From Thiopontia sp964647745 (GTDB taxonomy: Bacteria > Pseudomonadota > Gammaproteobacteria > GCF-002020875), in contig CAZYJG010000017.1 of NCBI GenBank assembly GCA_964647745.1, positions 1 through 24,400 on the forward strand: a stretch of DNA of 24,400 bases. The letters run 5' to 3'. Both the position numbers and the translations under genes were made by a program. This document shows positions 22,874 to 24,400 of this stretch, piece by piece. The notes under the pieces were generated by a model that was not told the DNA's origin, did no database searches, and was given only the letters and a program-made list of their open reading frames with translations. Numbering within the stretch: position 1 is the stretch's first letter; each line of letters opens with the position of its first letter.

Positions 22874-23228
22874 TGCTTTTCCTCCATGCGGACTCAATCT
22901 GCTTCCATAAATCAGGAACCCAATTCTACTCATGAACAGGTCGTTGCGTCAGGTCATTTTCTCCGAGACATTCGCACAAAAGCCATTTTGCTCTCATGCA
23001 GCGTTAAAAACGTACTCAATCGGTCATTTACTCCAGTAAACTCCCTCTTTGCGTGCGTTTTTGCCTTGTCTGAAAACAAAATCATCTTCTGTGAAAATGC
23101 CTCTTCTCCCATTTTCGGGAGATAGTTATTTATCTGCTGCTGTACTACAATAGGCCGCTTTCACGGCTCTGCGGGAGTGGACTTGCGGGGCCTCAATCAA
23201 CCATCAATCACTGAATCGAGAAGTAGAC
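22874..23228. other. Divergent acs-tig intergenic region
   Basis: This 355-base stretch between the divergent acs and tig genes contains no convincing gene. It holds a repeat-like element (22952-23040), a TCTCCC/GGGAGA hairpin at 23105-23122 with a six-base loop, and a TACAAT (23146-23151) that could be the -10 of tig, with a poor -35. No clear acs promoter was identified. Confidence 0.5.
22952..23040. repeat. Repeat-like element with 70-base internal periodicity
   Basis: GGTCATTTTCTCC (22952-22964) recurs as GGTCATTTACTCC (23022-23034), 70 bases later with one mismatch. The second copy runs into the hairpin TTTACT-CC-AGTAAA (23027-23040). The sequence has the feel of a short dispersed intergenic repeat and creates a spurious open frame on the plus strand. 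Genome copy number cannot be judged here. Confidence 0.35.
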
Positions 23229-24400
23229 ATGGAAGTATCTGTAGAAACAACCCAGGGCCTTGAGCGCATCATGACAGTCACCGTTCCGGCGGAGCGTGTT
23301 GACAAGGAGGTCTCTGATCGCCTCAACCGAATGAAAAATACGGTCAAACTGAATGGCTTTCGCCAAGGCAAGGTTCCGATGGCAGTGGTCAAGAAGCGCT
23401 TTGGTGACTCTGTGCTGCATGAGGTGGCTGGTGAGGTGATCCAGGCCAGCTTTGGTGAGGCGGTCAATCAGGAGAAGCTCACCCCGGCCGGTGCACCGCA
23501 TATCGACCCTGAGGAGATTGCAGCAGGCAAGGTGCTCACCTACAAGGCGACCTTTGAGGTCTATCCCGAGTTTGAGATCGCCTCTTTTGCCGGGATCAAG
23601 GTAGAGAAGCCGGTTGTCGAGATCGGTGATGAGGATATGGAGAAGATGATCGACAACCTGCGCAGCCAGCAGCAGAGTTGGAGCGAGGTTGAACGTGAGG
23701 CGGCCGATGGGGATCAGGTGGTGATCGATTTTGCCGGCACCATGGATGGTGAGGCCTTTGATCGCGGTTCTGCTGAGGGGGTCCCTGTCACACTTGGATC
23801 CGGTTCAATGATTGGGGGTTTCGAGGAGGGGATTGTTGGAATGAAGGCGGGCGATGAGAAGAGCATCGACGTCACCTTCCCTGAGGATTATGCGGCTGAA
23901 GAGCTGGCTGGAAAGGAGGCCCAGTTTGCGATCAAGGTCAACACCGTCTCCGAGCAGGTGCTTCCCGAGGTGGATGATGAGTTTATCGCCAAGTATGGGG
24001 TTACCGAGGGGGGGATTGAGGCATTCCGTCAGCAGATTCGGGAGAATATGCAGCGCGAATGTGATCAGGCGGTTGAGACCGTCAACAAGAACCAGGTGAT
24101 GGATGGCCTCTATGAGAGCCACGGCTTTGATGTCCCCGGGGCACTGATTGATGAAGAGGCTGCGCGCATGGTTGAGAACATGAAGCAGCAGATGCAGGGG
24201 CAGGAGGGTGTACTGAGCCCGGATCTCTTCAAGGGGCAGGCTGAGCGCAGGGTCAAGCTGGGGCTGGTCCTTGCCGAGGTGGTGCGTGAGCACAATGTTC
24301 AGGTTGACCCCACGCTGGTACAGAGTCACATTGAGCGCATGGCTTCCGGTTATGAGAATCCAGCAGAGGTGGTTGAGTGGTACAAAAACAACCCCCAGCA
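23229..24400 (+). CDS. tig: Trigger factor (C-terminus beyond the window)
   Basis: Ribosome-associated chaperone and prolyl isomerase that meets nascent chains at the exit tunnel. About 390 of the usual 430-440 residues are present and the frame is open at the window edge. The N-terminus MEVSVETTQGLERIM and the ribosome-binding signature GFRQGKVPM (near residues 43-51) are classic. The FKBP-type domain lies at about 150-245 (DGDQVVIDFAGTMDGEAFDRG; LGSGSMIGGFEEGIVGMKAGD). The helical C-terminal domain follows. The ATG at 23229 has only a weak ribosome site. In gammaproteobacteria tig usually precedes clpP, clpX and lon, which may follow outside this window. Confidence 0.97.
   Translation, partial: MEVSVETTQGLERIMTVTVPAERVDKEVSDRLNRMKNTVKLNGFRQGKVPMAVVKKRFGDSVLHEVAGEVIQASFGEAVNQEKLTPAGAPHIDPEEIAAGKVLTYKATFEVYPEFEIASFAGIKVEKPVVEIGDEDMEKMIDNLRSQQQSWSEVEREAADGDQVVIDFAGTMDGEAFDRGSAEGVPVTLGSGSMIGGFEEGIVGMKAGDEKSIDVTFPEDYAAEELAGKEAQFAIKVNTVSEQVLPEVDDEFIAKYGVTEGGIEAFRQQIRENMQRECDQAVETVNKNQVMDGLYESHGFDVPGALIDEEAARMVENMKQQMQGQEGVLSPDLFKGQAERRVKLGLVLAEVVREHNVQVDPTLVQSHIERMASGYENPAEVVEWYKNNPQ

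Noticed and set aside
22517..23125. 202-residue plus-strand frame running from acs antisense into the acs-tig gap
   Set aside because: Most of it is opposite acs, and the tail is translated repeat-like intergenic DNA.

Overview
The window looks like the chromosome of a sulfur-oxidising gammaproteobacterium. PcnB, FolK, PanD, trigger factor and PEP carboxylase all read as gammaproteobacterial proteins. They flank a thiosulfate-oxidation (sox) cluster without soxCD in view and a flavocytochrome c sulfide dehydrogenase (fccAB). Sox without SoxCD plus FCSD is typical of sulfur-storing chemo- or phototrophic lineages (Chromatiales/Sedimenticola/Thiodiazotropha-like). The exact taxon cannot be fixed from the sequence alone.

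Layout. (1) 245-4207, plus strand: a tightly packed housekeeping operon pcnB-folK-panB-panC-panD (RNA polyadenylation, folate and pantothenate synthesis), followed by a short repeat-like intergenic element. (2) 4415-8301, minus strand: ppc; a single-domain rhodanese with its own terminator; a DUF3301-type membrane protein; and a 35-residue membrane peptide too short for ordinary gene callers. (3) 8368-10223, plus strand: an ECF sigma factor, a membrane anti-sigma-like protein whose periplasmic part is a DsrE domain, and a second, secreted DsrE-like protein. All three genes are coupled by one-base stop/start overlaps. (4) 10382-15633, plus strand: a c5-type cytochrome, soxB, a duplicated-domain soxK, soxX, soxY, soxZ and soxA, ended by a strong terminator. 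(5) 15724-15808, minus strand: a candidate small RNA with its own sigma-70 promoter and intrinsic terminator. (6) 16037-22873, minus strand: fccA-fccB, then (upstream in transcription order) a c4-like dihaem cytochrome, a NapC/NirT tetrahaem cytochrome, a secreted ankyrin protein, and acs. (7) 23229 to the window end, plus strand: trigger factor, cut by the window edge.

How it fits together. SoxXA/SoxK, SoxYZ and SoxB oxidise thiosulfate in the periplasm, and FccAB oxidises sulfide. The c5, c4 and NapC-type cytochromes probably link these to the quinone pool and oxidases. The most unusual feature is the ECF sigma / DsrE-anti-sigma / DsrE module directly upstream of sox. The same promoter-like sequence (GGAATA, then GG-R-TCA at identical spacing) lies before the sigma gene and before the cytochrome-soxB operon. 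This suggests an autoregulated sulfur-responsive sigma system controlling sox. A second possible regulatory layer is the small RNA between sox and fcc, whose predicted loop carries an anti-Shine-Dalgarno sequence matching the ribosome sites of neighbouring redox genes.
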